Assembly (NCBI RefSeq): GCF_030867145.1
Contig: NC_134428.1
Coordinates: 8,680,001 to 8,744,000 of the forward strand
Direction: 5' to 3'
Length of the DNA: 64,000 nt
From: Opisthocomus hoazin
Taxonomy: Eukaryota; Chordata; Aves; Opisthocomiformes; Opisthocomidae
The position numbers and the translations under genes were made by a program. Shown one piece after another: positions 1 to 13,547 of the stretch (position 1 is the stretch's first letter; each line of letters begins with the position of its first letter). The notes beneath the pieces were generated by a model, which made no database searches, was not told the origin of the DNA, and saw only the letters and a list, made by a program, of their open reading frames with translations.

Positions 1-3000
1 ATCGCCTCGTGTGTCACAGGTGTTCCCAGCTCTCCCATCCCAGCAGTAAGATGAAATAAAGTGGCACAGCAGACACCTTGCTTTTTCAGCAGAAAAAGTA
101 CATTTGCACTGAGAGACTTTCTCCAAGGCATAATATCAGCCCTCCTAAACGGGAAAGTAAAGCTCTAGGATGTCTTGCCAGACCCACGAAAAAACTGGAA
201 ATTAGCCAGTTTCTTCAATGATCAAAGTTTCACTTTCGATAGCAGTAACATTTATTCAGAAAACAAGTGCGTTCGTAACAAAATCTGAAACAAACTTCAG
301 CAACCTTCTGAGCAAGTAACAGGGCTAGTCACAAAACAAAACTGCTACAAATTCTCCAAAATGTCACCCGCATTCACACACATCCTAATACTACTTCAAG
401 CGATACAAATCCAGACACTGACACACTGCACTTACCAATATCTACTAAAGGTGAGATAAGATGAGTTTACCATGACAAAAGCACTGCAGTCAAGAGTTGA
501 GGAAAAACTGACCTGAGGAAACTGGACAGTTCCTGTTCTTTCGCTCTGGATTCAGTACCAAACCCAAGGAGAGCTGCTGTCTCTGCCCAGGGCTTAGAGA
601 AAGTGACACCAGAAAGGAGGAAACAAGTGAGGCACTGCAGAAATGTTAAAGGCTTAGGGGGAATTCCAAAGAGGAAAACCAAGAGGAACCTCCCTTCCAG
701 CCACCCCCATATAATAAGCACTGTCACGTTTACGGGTCACTTGCCACCAGTTAGGAACAGCTTGATTTATTCAGTTGGAAACTGAAATCGGATGAGAGCC
801 AGCGGCGACAATTTCCAGTGCTCCCCAGAATTCTTCCTCTCCTCTTTTATTCCAGTTCAAATCTGTCCCAAACTCAAGCTGTTTAACAGTCCATCAGCAA
901 GAACAAAGCAAGCAGCATGTGGACGCTCTTACCTTGCAGCTTCATTTGGTGTAACAGAAGTGAAAGTACTTCTTTCACATGTTCACAGATTCTACCAATA
1001 CAAAATTAGTTTGGTAGCTTGTGCAAGTATCTGTTGCCATTGGCCCAAAGTGAAAAGTAGGATGTTCTATGAAACGGGCTCATAGACCTTGTCTGGCTTG
1101 CACACGGTGTTCAGGGTTTGCTTGTACCAGCATGTGACAGAACGTTTATTCATCCAGTCACCACTTACCCTGACAGTGCCTATCTGGTGTAAGACAAACA
1201 ACCGTTTGCAAACCAATTCCATTCATGATGTTCCCGTCGTGATGCCTATAGCTGCTTCTGTGCGGCTCTGCAAGCTTCTCTGCCTATTTTTCTATTTTTT
1301 ATCATGCATAGACCTACACAAATTAGAAATTAATTATGCAAGACAATATACTCTCAAGTGAGCAAATACTTTTTGTAGTATTATTCTGTTTGCTATAGCT
1401 TATAACAGAAGTTCCACCAGAGTCTGAAGAGGAAATGAAAGAAGTGTGATCTGATGAAGTGAAGGACATCCAGGACTTGCTGCTTCAGTAAGGGAAGTTT
1501 TTAATCAGCTGCTCGGTAACAAATGGCTTCTGCACAAGGCAGCAGGTCCCATAAGCAAAGCAGGCTGCTGACCGGTGTAAGCCTTTTCCCTTTGCAGAGA
1601 TGACCCACTTCCACCAGATCCCATGGGAACACGCTCACTGAGAAGAGGTAAAGCTGTTTCATTCCTGGAAATGGCTGATCTGTTCCCAGTATTTACAGAG
1701 ACATGAGGCCCAACCTGTGATGCAGATCACTAGCCTCTTCAGGCTCTCTAACCACCCAGGCAGCTGTGTTCTTGGAATTCCTCTTTGCACATTAGAAGAG
1801 AAGCAATAATATATAACATAATATATAAAATATAAGAGGATTCAGAGCAGAAAATAATGAAAGGCTGCACAAATACAAATTCTGTATTTTAGTGTTCTGT
1901 TTTGATAGGAGATAATAATACAACCGCTGCATGGGAAATCCCTACAAAAGTTAAGGGGGTTATTTGTTAGCCCTGTTCTAATGTGCATCACAACCCCACA
2001 AGTTATAAGCTCCTTTACAAGCCCTGCAGGCAGATTTCTTTTCCAGCTTCTGAGGCTGTAGTCCTACGAGGCAATCTGTGTACTTCAAGCATGACTGTCT
2101 GGGGAACAGAAGAGTTCCGCTGTTTACTGTGTTCTTAAGCACAGTAAAGACTGGTTGTCCACTTTTCATACAACATCCATTGGTGCTTAGAAACACCAGA
2201 AAGGAATTGCTGGAGCATATCAGAGTACCGGTTCATGTAGCAGACTAGTCTATAAAGATGGTCTTAGAGACAGAGGGAGAAGCCGACTGGAAAACAGGAG
2301 GCTGTGAGACAGCCGAGATCTGCCTAAGCTTCTCAGGTGACCATCAGCTTCTTTGCTTCAATGTTTGCTGATACACTGCTCTACTGCAAGAGGAGGGAAC
2401 GGAACGTATTGATTAGTATTGGAAGCACTGCAAAACAGATGTCAATAGCGCACTTTGCAAGAGGGGGAAGGCTTGGACTTTCTTGTCCAGCAATTGTGAA
2501 GATCTGTACTGTGGTAGAAGAAATAGTTGCAAAACTATTATGCAGTTAGTGATAAGCCTGCTGATATCAACCTGTTCCTGACCTGAGTTTTCTTTACAAG
2601 GCTTCTTCAGAGTGAAACAATGATTGACCATAAGGCTGAAAATTAAGAAATTTCAAAACAGAAGTCAGGAAAGAATTTGCTTCAAAGGAAACTAACGTCT
2701 CTAATACAATTTGAGTCATTTCCTTGTGAATTAATGTCTTTGAAACCGCTTTTTTTAAGCCTATCTCTACTACAAAATCTAGACAACAGTGGCAATGGTT
2801 GAACACATGATGGATGAAGACTAATGCTTCTTCTGATGCACTTCAACTTCCCTCTGTCATGTCTCAAATAAACACAGGCTCTGTGACAGAGACACAGAGC
2901 CACGCATGGCATGATGGAGATCTTTGAAGGGATATTTTAGGTGCTACCATGACAAAATGAGAAGGAGCAGATATCTTTTCAAGCACTTCAAGGATTAATT

Positions 3001-4116
3001 AAAAGTAGAAACCAGACTACATATACTCCTAGCATGAGTGACACTAGGCCACTTGCTATGATATTCTACATTAAAATATGAATTCTTGGCATTCATTTGA
3101 ATGTGTGTAATAACAGAGCTAAAATCTTCCAGGTCAGTGTTTTGGCCTCTCATGAACTTTTAAAATTCTTTTTCCCCAACATTTCCTTTTGTACTTTCAT
3201 CCATGCCTTGAGAAGTAATGTCAAATACTGTGTTACAGGAGAGGAAAAAATTTATACCTCTCACTATGTTGCAGCCCAGGGTCCTTCCATCAGTTTTACA
3301 GGACTACCCGAATATTCTAGTAGGCATTCTTTTACTCTCCTTTTACAGTTGCTTGGTTTTGTAAAAGCAATTCTGAATGCTATCATTGAAGCTGGGGTTC
3401 TGTCATTTTACATTGGATGGACAAAGTTAGGATCATCCCAGAGCTACCCCTGTTCTCCAACATATACAACATTAATCCTTTGGTGGATCAGATTTAAACG
3501 TGAGTTTACTGCCTCAGAACTATAAGGTGTCTGCATTTTTATCCCTCCTGCTGCCCACTAAAAACCTCAAAACTCTTGAACCTAGCCTCATAAGTCATTA
3601 AGTACTTCCCCTCCTCAAATCTGCAGCAGTCTCTTGTAGGCAGTGCAATTTTGTCGATTACAGAGAGCTGGAATTTAAAGTGGAGAGCATTCCTCCTATG
3701 TATGATTGAAAAAGGTAAGAGATTTCCCTACATGAGTTGCCAGCACGTGCCATGAGCAAATGCGGCTCAGACTCGCAATGGTTGGTACATCAGTTGAGAA
3801 AAACTGACCTTATCTTTAACCTACTTTGCATTTCTGGTTCTGCAAAAGGTGGCGAAGAACAAGTTTTATCATGGCCTGGCTATGAAAATCGGTATCTGGT
3901 AGCTACCCAGAATGGGTGGATCTCCTTTTAGCTGTTCTTGTGTTAAATCTGCTCCCTTCTCTTCCCCACCTGCTCTCCACTGATGTACTCTGCACTATGC
4001 CACAATGCAATAAACAAAAGCAAATCTTTAACAAAGGAAAAAAGAAAAAAAAGCTGATTTACCAGAAATGTACTTGCTTCCTGTTGGCTCATTATCTGTC
4101 ACATTTTGAGGCTTAC
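1..4116. other. Presumed CIITA intron, no exon recognised
   Basis: This stretch lies downstream (minus strand) of the CARD-like CIITA exon and should be its first intron. I looked for the next CIITA exon, which encodes the acidic N-terminal region, and did not find it. The open frames here are short, lack family resemblance and are not flanked by convincing splice sites. The DNA is AT-rich with no CpG island and no recognisable repeat tail. Confidence 0.4.
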
Positions 4117-4363
4117 CGCCATAGAGGTTTAAACAACAGAGGGGAACCAAAGTGTTCAAGTACAGGTCCCATTTTTCCACAAATGTCAGAGATATCTTCC
4201 TTGCGAGGTCCTCTCTGTCTTTTTCACGGAGCAAGGCTTGATGGTACTCCTTGGATATCACATCTTCTTTCAGCATGAGGTTAAGCAGCGCGTGGTCATC
4301 AGAGGCTGTAGCAGTTGAAAGAATCTTCCTTACTCTAGGCAGGATCTCCTTAAAGAGGTTCAT
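4117..4363 (-). CDS. CIITA: CIITA first coding exon, CARD-like type I N-terminus (partial gene)
   Basis: The minus strand reads ATG at 4363 through 82 codons plus one base, then a consensus donor GTAAGC (4116-4111). The product begins MNLFKEILPRVRKIL and contains SKEYHQALLREKDREDLARK followed by ISLTFVEKWDL. It is helical, and the EYHxALLxExD...LARKISLT core is what I recall from the CARD-like N-terminus of the dendritic-cell (promoter I) form of CIITA. CIITA is the NLR-family master coactivator of MHC class II genes and acts in the nucleus. Synteny agrees: CIITA is divergent from TVP23A in mammals, and here it sits on the minus strand upstream of TVP23A. The frame stays open upstream of the ATG to 4450, and AG dinucleotides there could act as acceptors, so an internal exon is possible. 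All other CIITA exons are outside the window. Confidence 0.7.
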
Positions 4364-7300
4364 ACTTGCATCTGAAGATGTTTGAAGGAGGTCTGAGCAA
4401 AATCTGAACTGTTTCAATAAAATAAAAAAAGTCCACTCAGTCAGCATCAAAAAGATGAAGTGAAAAAAAAAAATTTAAGACACTTTAGCCTGCAATAGCA
4501 GAGGTATTTCCTCATTTGATTAAGCCTTTAAATAACATTTCCAACAACAAATAATTTCTTTCAGAAATGACACAACAGCACAATTCTTCCACAATTCTTT
4601 CATAAAACACAATTTTCCAATCAGCAACATGGTCACCTGAAAAAAATAATTGAAAAAAATATTTTTCCCATTATGGAAGGATTGCTACAGGTGGATCTTT
4701 GTCTCCTGGCCAAGGTGCAGTGCGGGCCCATTAGGGGGCCCAGCAAGGGCAGTGCTGAATCAGAACGGCAGCAAAAGCTTCAGCACAAAACACGTCCTCT
4801 GCAAGAGGGATAGGTTTAAATCTTGGAGACTCCAGTGTAAGATTAGAGATCAGATTGTGAATAAATTCTGCTTTCATGAGAGTCTACTGGGTTAGAACCA
4901 CAGTAAAAACTCTAGGGTGAAAAGTTATCCCAAATCTGGCTCTGGTTTCTGTCACATCTGAAGTTATTAGGAAGAAAAATAATCAGGAAACAAGTTCTTA
5001 CTCAAAGTCAACATTCTTCTATTCCGAAGGGCAGACACTGTAAAATTCCTTAAACAGAATAGTTTTCAAGTCCCCAGTGTAAATAAGCAGCAAACCTTCC
5101 ATACTACCAAACACAATGTTAAAACACAGCTCTACACCTACTACAGCCTGAGCCCTCAATTCAGCTCAAAACTATTAAGAAGTCTTTTTTAATACTGCCT
5201 TCTTAAGTCATTTCTTGCTCTTCTGTTACAGACCTCAAGACTAGGCAATGTCTAATTAGGGCACTTCAAAGACTTCTGAATGCAATAAATAGTGTCTTAC
5301 GTGTGTCATAAGAACATTTGTCAACAGGGAGTGAAATAAAGAATGGGTGCCTTCAGACTAGATAACTTCAAAAAGAAAAAAACTCGAGTTTTCAGTAAGA
5401 GCAGAGTAAAAGGAATACAGCAAATTATCTTCATCAGATCAATAAAATGCATATCTAAAAGTATTTTTTTCTTAAGAGTGCAAAGATTGTTAACTAGTCT
5501 TGTATATTGTGACTGCCTGCACAACACAGAATAAATCTACAAAGCCAGCATCTAAAGGGAGAATATCATTAGTTATTAGAACATTCACACGTTTAATACA
5601 AGCACCTTTGAGCCAAATTCGAACATCAGTCATGTTGGAAGCAAAAATAAGGTATAGAATTTATGAGCTGGGTTAACTAAATGCTATTAATATGGTTCTT
5701 TTTCATAGTAGCTACATCTGCTAACAACAATTGCTAAAGATGCAAAGTAAACTCCTAATTTTGCTGAGATAGAACAAATGCTGTAAATGAAACGAATTTT
5801 CTCATCTATACAACTTTTTAAAGACAATACATTTTTTACGCTTCTGGATCTTTGGTCATGAAAATATTTTTTTAGGAGGCCCATATATATAAAAATGAAT
5901 ATCTAAAACTAAACAGATGCTATCCAGTGCTTCCTTATGCCTATTTAAAACTTTCTACTTACTGATCTGTACAAAGTTGTGCAGTGGCTTGTGTTCAGGC
6001 ATTGTTACTCTTTGAGGAAGAGTATTTCAATGTTTTTGAATAGAAGAAACAGCATTATAAAGATGGCAGTGGTTAAGCAAACAGTTATCAACTACTATCA
6101 ATTCCATTTCCGCTATAGCTTTTTCCTACTTTGTTTTGATATACCCAATTGTTATAGCAGAACCTACAGCCTTGAAATAAATACTGGGGCAAAACTTCTA
6201 GGTCTGTCTGGGGGCTTACAGATGGAATCTGTATAAACAATCCTGTAGGCTGAGTATGGGATAAGTATTCAAATATAATCTAAATATTTTTCTCTTTATT
6301 TGCTACTAGGTTTTACTAACTTGGATATTGCCATGATTTCTTTTCACCATTGGACACATTTGAAAGTAGAGCAATAATTCCACTGAGTAGGAAATAATGC
6401 ACTGAGAGGAACTTGCTAAATCTTTATAAAACTTTTAAGTACACTTCTGCAAATTCTGGTTAAGATCAAAAATACCTTTGTAGAATAACATGAATTTGCT
6501 GCTTTTGCCAAACGTTCGTGTTTGTGCTCAATATCAGGCTGCACATGCAAAACACTGGGAAAACAAGCTGTCTCACTATCCAGTAGTATGATTTTAACTT
6601 GCAGTGCAGGTAGGTAACAAGTTGTACCATAACTATATAAATGGCAACTGACAAAAACAGATTTATTTTCCTTATGGAGATGTAAATCCCTTGGATCTTT
6701 CATGCATATTCCTATCTCATGCAGAATTTGTCTTTTCAGTGTATTTTTCTTTAAAGATGTTGCCTACATTCATTCAAAACAGAAGAGACAACATTGGTCT
6801 TGTTGAAGTATGAGTAGGAATAAGCTCCAACTCAGAGTAGCAATGCTCCTGGGTTATTATGCGAAAAAGACTGTGTCCCTTAGATTTATCAACATAAAAC
6901 TGCACTGAATAAGATGCCTCCACCTGTACTTTCCCATCTTGTTGAGCAGAACACATGCTGAAGGCAGCTAGGTGTTTGCCTTGCAGAAAGCTGGGAACTG
7001 CTTGCTATCACGGAAAATCCAAATTAGTTTACCACAGCCTGGGGAAGAGAGACAGTTTCAATCTCAGCTTCTGCTGCAATCAGTGTCCTCTTGAACAGGT
7101 TCAACAGATTAAAGAAAAAAAAAAGAAAAGGTATTGTTTCCATTATTTGGCCATGGAAGTTTGCAGAAACCCTTCTCAGCACCATCAGTCACATTCAAGG
7201 CCCCTCTAGGCAGCAATTCTCTAGGCAGAAGTTGACTAAGAAGTTAACTTCTTGACAGGAGGTGGAGAGTTCAAGCCACACGAGAAGCTATGTATTAAAA

Positions 7301-10300
7301 GAAAAAACTCAATTTAAACTGTAATCCTCAGCCAGACTCGGCAACTCCTTAACCTGCTGCACCTTAGCTCTGCAAAAGCCCAGATACAGAACGCCTTGCT
7401 CAGTGCTCCAGGGCAGAAGTGTGTTTAACTGTGAGGGGATATAATAATGTGGGAATGGTAGATTGTTCTCCTATGGGCAAACAACTCCCCTCCATAGGAT
7501 AGTTGCCTCCGGAGCCGACAAGCAAGCGAGAAAATACCTTGTAATACGGCATTGGGATTGCCACTTAAGCATGAGAAAAGCAGATTTTCTGCAAGTGTTT
7601 CACACCTTCATGAATTCCCACCTGACAATGTGCCCAAGCAAAGTTCACCACGAGGAAGACATTCTAGCCTTTTCAACCCAAACACAATATTGTTTCTTCT
7701 GTTACATCTAGATTTGAGACAGCTCAGAAGTGAGATTGCCTGCGCACAGGTGTTAACATGCAAAGATTTCAAGCTGATTCCTGCTTTACTCTTCCCACAT
7801 GTTTTAAGGATTCCTGAGGAGTTTTCCAAAAAGGTATGCGAGATCATCATCTGGGAGGATGCGCGGTGTCTGTACAGGTGTCCCTGGCTTTCACTGGGCA
7901 ATAGGCATACCAAGCAATAACATGCTGGAAGTACTCTGCCTTTGACCTCAAAGCTGATTCTCTTGTAGCCAAGGCCAAAGTGAGGGAAAGGGGACTACAG
8001 CAGCTTAAGCTTTGAAAACTTGATTCAAGTTCTAGTGCTGTTACAGTCTTAATTTGCAATTTTGAGAAAATGACTAAATGTGATTTCTCTTTTGTTTTTG
8101 CATTTGTATAAATAAAAAAGAAGTTCTTACTGTCTTGACACTATATGAGATCTGCTAAGGCTCATGACATACCCGCTGCTGGGTGCTGAAGGCAGTAACC
8201 CGGCCTACGCTGGTACACCTTCAGCTGCTTCGCTGTCCCTAGGAAAAAGAGTGAAATTAACTTCTAAGATTTTACTATGATTATTTGGATTTCAAAATTA
8301 GCTGTAGACTTCGAGCAGCATCATATTTACTTAGAAGTGATACTTCCCCTCAATGCAGAGAAATCAAAAGCACAAGTTCTCCTTTTTAACTAATTTTCCG
8401 CTTCAAAATGTGTCACAGCACAAACAATGTGTGTGAAAAAGAGAACTAAGCTGGGCTGTACGTTTTTACTATTTATTGCTTCTTATGTTGCTATTATTTA
8501 GCACTTTCTATAGCTAAGACATGTCTTTTCCTTTGGACTATGAGAAGACTACCATGACAATCTTTAAAAAGAGATATGGCTGCCGTGAAACATCACTCTT
8601 ACCTACATCGGCTGTGTGTCAGTTAAACAGAATCCTTGGAACAGGAGGGAAGTTGTGCAGCTGGGTATGTACATTCAACCTGGGAAGGAAAGTAGTGAAA
8701 TGCTGATGCCTATATCTTACACAGGCTTGAGTCATTACAATCGGAAAGTAAGGAAATTTGTTTAAAATTGCTCATCCAGCAGTACATCAAAGCTATTCAG
8801 CCTGGATAGAAGGAATCTCAAACAAAAATTCAGATATTGAATCCAATTTATGGCCAGAGGGGCCAAAGACACCAGCTCACTGTAAAACCTGAGCTCGAAG
8901 ATAGAGCCAACGGCTCAGACAACAGAAAAGGAATTTTCAAGGAAGCACATCTCAGTCATACAGTATCTACTGCAATCAACAGGGACTTTGCAGCCGTGTC
9001 CCTGAGCAGCAGAGAATGCTGCCCTCAGGGAGTATCTGGTTATGAGACTCTCCCCTAACTTTGTTATGCTCAACAAAGCTGGACTGTAGGAACTTGCTTT
9101 GGGCAAATCTTAGCATGGAGACATCGGTTACCAGTGCTGTATCTGTTGTGGTGCCTGCACACACATAGGATGGCCCAAGTAATTCTGCTGAGGCTGACAG
9201 CTCTTCATGTGAAACCTTTTATGTCTGTTAGGAAAATGACTTCCAGTAACAAAGTAAAGGTGTGATATTTTGGAAGATGTTTTGAACATGTGAGGTCTTT
9301 TAGATTGTGGGATTGTCTTTTTCCCCAGAGTTTGTTTTTAAAGCTGTCTGATCACATCTTTTCCCTGCTTTGTCACCTCAGAAGCTAGCTGTGCTTCCAT
9401 TGATGCACTAAAGTCTTTCAGCATCCTTCCACGCCTACACATTGCTTCCCAAACACTGTGGTGAGCCTCAGTAGGGCAGCACGAGCCCTGCAGCTGAGAC
9501 ATGGCATAGAGCCCAAGGTAACGCACTACAATGCTGCTGGTCATACTGGCAGTTTCCCCAGAGCATAATTTTCTCAAGTGAGGTTAGGAACTCAAAGGGT
9601 TGGGAATTTCCAGTCTAGCAGGTGCAAAGAGAGATCAGGGCTGCAAGTATTTGTGGTCGTTCCAACCCTCACAGCACTTTGGACAAGCATTCTCAGAAGG
9701 CTGACAGAGCAAGGCAGGCTGAATGAAAGACCTGTTTAGATGGCTACTTTTCAAAATCCTGCTAGACTAACTTCAGAAGGCATTCCGGCAGAAGTTACCT
9801 TGGTTTCTACCTTTATTAGGCTGGGATATCCAAGTTTGCTGCCAGTCTGCCATTAATGTTCAATGGAATTCTTCTGTTTCTCTAAAATTAAAGTATAAAA
9901 ACTCATAAATCTCGCACTCTTAGCTTAGTAACATAAATAATAGCAACAACAAAACACCAATTTGCCAGCCTAGCTTGCACAGACCAGGGTCATTGCTGTG
10001 CCAAGAGGACACAGTTACCACAAAACTCTTTGTGGAGAATTAGGCAGTGGTACAAAGACAAAAACATGAAGCTGTTTTCAGCAGCAAGCTATCAAATATT
10101 TTCTAAACTATCTTTGTGTTGATAGGCCCATGTTTAAACTATGAATTCTGCCACTTTCTTCCTCATCTGAATCCCAGGGACTCTTTACTTTCACTGGCAC
10201 TAGAATGATTGTGCTACGGTACACGCTGGAACTTCCCAGTGAAAAAATACTGAGACAACTGAAAATTAACAAAATATTGCTGGTTTAACACTATCTTGCT

Positions 10301-11072
10301 AAAGCACTGTCAATTTATAAGCATGCTGTTCTTTTATTACGCTATTTTTACTAGCACAAGTTATTTCATCAGGAAGCCAAGGATTGAGCGTGAAGCATTT
10401 TCACTAGCAGTTGGTTGCAGCTGCGTGCTCTGCAAGAACGCCACGAGCACCGGGACCTGCAGCAATCCCCAGCTGCTGCCTGGCCTACGGACGGAGGAAA
10501 AGGCGCTGAGAAAAGCTCTTATTCCTTCCCTTGGTTTTCCAGAAGTCTGTGAGCATTACAAACGCGCAGATCTCTTAGCAGTAGTTCGGACACAGGCAGT
10601 GCACAACAGTACTCGTCTTGTTAACGGAAGGACTTGTCATTTTTCTATATCTGAAAGCCATTTCTTAAAAAGAAGAAATAAAAGAAAAGAAATTCATGTC
10701 CTTTCTGTCACTGCCACTGGAGTTCAGTCCAGTACACTAGCGCATTGGAGCATGTGACAAAAAAAAGCTGTAAATCCCCTTACACTGAAATAAAACAGAG
10801 CAAGAATGGGAAACAGAATACAAATGCAAGTCCAAACCAACAAGGAAAAGGATGTGTGCAAAACCACAGCTCTGTGTCAACTTTCAGAATGATGGAGGCA
10901 AGAAAACTAGGCGAAAATACTACACTGACAGTTGCAGAAACCATGTATTTTAGGGGCTTCCCTAGAGCATTTCTGATTTTTGTCATCTAAAACACACACC
11001 AGACACAAAAGATACCAAAATCCACATCAGACACAGCTCTACCGTTGGTCACTGGAATAAGCCGGTGCTTAC
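4364..11072. other. Intergenic or CIITA 5' flank, no gene recognised
   Basis: AT-rich DNA upstream of the CIITA type I exon. There is no CpG island at the exon, which fits a tissue-restricted promoter rather than a housekeeping one. Open frames up to 153 codons occur (for example 10296-10757 plus), but none shows a known domain, and their composition looks like chance. I saw no CR1 tail here. Confidence 0.4.
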
Positions 11073-11266
11073 CATGCCTTTCACTGCAGTAGCTGTGCTG
11101 CTGTTCTTGTAACTGCAGCCAGCGAATGTGGAGTCGTAGACCCGTCACTCCACTTCCTTCTTCAGGAGCTTCAGGTCCACGTTTCTGCAGCCCTACAGTG
11201 TGGTCTCTGGGCTGCTCTGCTGCAGGGAAGGGGAGCTCTCGACCCCTCTGCTGAAGCTTCTCTACC
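11073..11266 (-). other. Candidate antisense exon, unknown transcript
   Basis: On the minus strand a pyrimidine-rich acceptor (CTTCCTTCGTGCAG) precedes 11266 and a consensus donor GTAAGC follows 11073. The 194-nt segment between them is open in one frame (1 + 64 codons + 1). The frame starts VEKLQQRGRELPF and ends LQEQQHSYCSERHG. I do not recognise the product. It could be an upstream exon of CIITA, a lncRNA exon that happens to be open, or a new small gene. A second donor-like site (GTGAGC, just below 11531) lies upstream on the same strand in a GC-rich block. Confidence 0.25.
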
Positions 11267-11415
11267 CTGCACGAAGGAAGAAAGTCAGACAGCGTATTCT
11301 TGGAGAAACAAACAGTTTTGGGTCCTTGCCCTTCTTCCAAGGTTTATTCAGTATTTTAAATTGGTGTTTATTTACACGTGGATCATGAATTTGGGCCCAT
11401 TCACAGGAGAAACAA

Positions 11416-11740
11416 ATGCTTCACCCTCTGGTGGGGGAGCCAGGCAGAACAGCTTTCGCCAGAGCAGCTGCAGGGCCTCCACCACAGCCCAGAGCTTCCT
11501 GCTCTTCCAAGCCGGGAGCACCAGGCTCACCGCCTTCCAGGCAGCAGAGGGAATTGTGGTCTCTTCTGGAGCACAGACTCAGTTGCAAAAGGGGCTCAGA
11601 GACCACAGACACCAACCTTGCTTTTGGTTTTGCCAGAAGAGGTTGAGGCCCTCACCCCAGGAGAGGATCAGTGCTGTGTCCTGCACGTAGAGCGAGCTAT
11701 CGCCAGCAGCACCTGGTGTATCGTGTAAGGAACAGGCAGT
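11416..11740. other. GC-rich block with overlapping open frames
   Basis: This block is clearly richer in G+C than its surroundings and is open in several frames on both strands. On the minus strand a donor-like GGCG|GTGAGCC lies at 11531/11530, upstream of the candidate exon at 11073-11266. This could mark a first exon of the same transcript. No protein family is recognisable. Confidence 0.2.
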
Positions 11741-12452
11741 CAATGTGCCAGACCCTGTTCCAAGGGTGGCTTATGCAGGGGCTTCAGCTACCTAAAGACC
11801 AATCCTGTGCACCTCTCCCTATTTGTATCATTCAGGCCTACAGAAACAGCATGGATTTTGCGAATTTTAATTCCTCAGACAACCCTTCAAGTTCTCTGTG
11901 ACTGAATGCAAGGAATTTTAGGGAGCTGAAGCTATTCATTGAACCAGAAAAAAATGTATTAACAAACTAAGGAAAGACACTATTAAACCAGAATGCTGTA
12001 GAAGTAGGTACCACAGTCTGCTTCACAAAAACCTGCAGGTCAAATGAATTAAGATCTGTAGGTAACAGCTTCTCACTTCATTGCATCACCAGATTAGGAA
12101 CACTTTCTTACTTCTCTTTTTTGTGTTTTGTCTACATTCTGCTTGTTTCTGAGAAAGTTATTGCCTTTACCACTCCTCCAACACCAATTTAGAATAAATA
12201 AGAACAACAAATGCAAGCAAACATTGCAAAAGCTGCTTAACCACAGCCTCCACAACGAAAGATGAAGTGGACCTTGCCAGTGAAAACAGAGGTTGAAGAA
12301 TTGTCCAGCAAGTGCCTCAGGGATCTGAACAAGACTATATAGAGATTACTAGCAGCAAGAGGAAAAAAAAAAAACCGAAAAAATAGCTAATGAATAAGAA
12401 GCTTACAGCTTTAATAAGCAACTTCAACTTTTATCTTTACAGAGAAAGCAGT
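11741..12452. other. Intergenic, nothing recognised
   Basis: AT-rich sequence with a short A-run near 12362-12375. No exon, repeat tail or RNA gene was seen. Confidence 0.4.
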
Positions 12453-13547
12453 AGAATCATAGAATCATCAAGGTTGGAAAAGATCTCCAAGATCAAGTCC
12501 AACTGTCACCCCAACACCACCATGCCTGCTAAACCATGTCCCAAAGTGCCACATCTGCACGTTTTTTTAACACCTCCAGGGACAGTGACTCCACCACTTC
12601 CCTGGAGAGCCTGTTCCAATGTTTCACAACTCTTTCAGTGAAGAAATTTTTCCTAACATCCGATCTAAACCTCCTCTGATGCAACTTGAGGTCATTTCTG
12701 CTCATCCTATCACTAGCTACTTGGGAGCAGAGACCAACACCCACCCCACTACACCCTCCTTTCAGGTAGCTGTAGGGAGCAATAAGGTCTCCCCTCAGCC
12801 TCCTCTTCTCCAGACTAAACAGCCCCACCTCCATCAGCTGCTCCTCATCAGACTTGCTCTCCAGACCCCTCACCAGCCTCACTGCCCTTCTCTGGACACA
12901 GACCAGCAACTCAGTGTCCTTCTTGTAGTGAGGGGCCCAGCACTGAACACAGTACTTGAGGTGTGGCCTCACCAGTGCCAAGCACAGGGGCATGATCACC
13001 TCCCTACTCCTGCTGGCCACACCATTCCTGATCCAAGCCAGGATGCTGTTAGCCTTCTTGGCCACCTGGGCACACTGCTGGCTCCTGTTCAGCTGGCTGT
13101 TGACCAGCACCCCCAGGTCCTTTTCCGCCAGGCAGCTCTCCAGCCACTCCTCCCCAGGCCTGGAGCGTTGCATGGGGTTGGTGTGACCCAAGTGCAGGAC
13201 CCGGCATTTGGCCTTGTTGAACTTCATACAGTTGGCCTCGGGCCCCTTGGCCCCCTCTCGGCTCCAGCCCGTCCAGATCCCTCTGCAGAGCCTTCCTACC
13301 CTTGAGCAGATCGACACTCCCACCCAACTTGGTGACATCTGCAAACTTACTGAGGGACCACTCGATCCCCTCATCCAGATCATTGATAAAGATGTTAAAC
13401 AAGACTGGCCCCAGTACTGAGCCCTGGGGAACACCGCTCATTACAGGCCGCCAGCTGGATTTAACTCCATTCACCATCACTCTTCGGGCCTGGCCATCCA
13501 GCCAGTTTGTTACCCAGCGAGGAGTGCACCCATTCAAGCCATGAGCA
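12453..13547 (-). mobile_element. CR1 LINE, 5'-truncated, reverse transcriptase remnant
   Basis: The element lies on the minus strand. Its 3' end carries the CR1 terminal motif, read on plus as AGAATCATAGAATCATCAAG then GTTGGAAAAGATCTCCAAGA. Upstream on the minus strand are CR1 reverse-transcriptase pieces: [20 protein letters not shown], then [10 protein letters not shown] where active copies have FADDTK, then [33 protein letters not shown] and [13 protein letters not shown]. The two halves are in different frames, with the switch at about 13.2-13.4 kb. The catalytic FADD is altered to FADV. This is a dead copy truncated at the 5' side near 13547. It is the longest repeat in the window. Confidence 0.93.

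Noticed and set aside
3097-3525. 142-codon plus-strand frame in the presumed CIITA intron
   Set aside because: No recognisable family and no splice sites at its borders.
10296-10757. 153-codon plus-strand frame
   Set aside because: Longest frame in its area, but no domain, no splice support and composition typical of chance.
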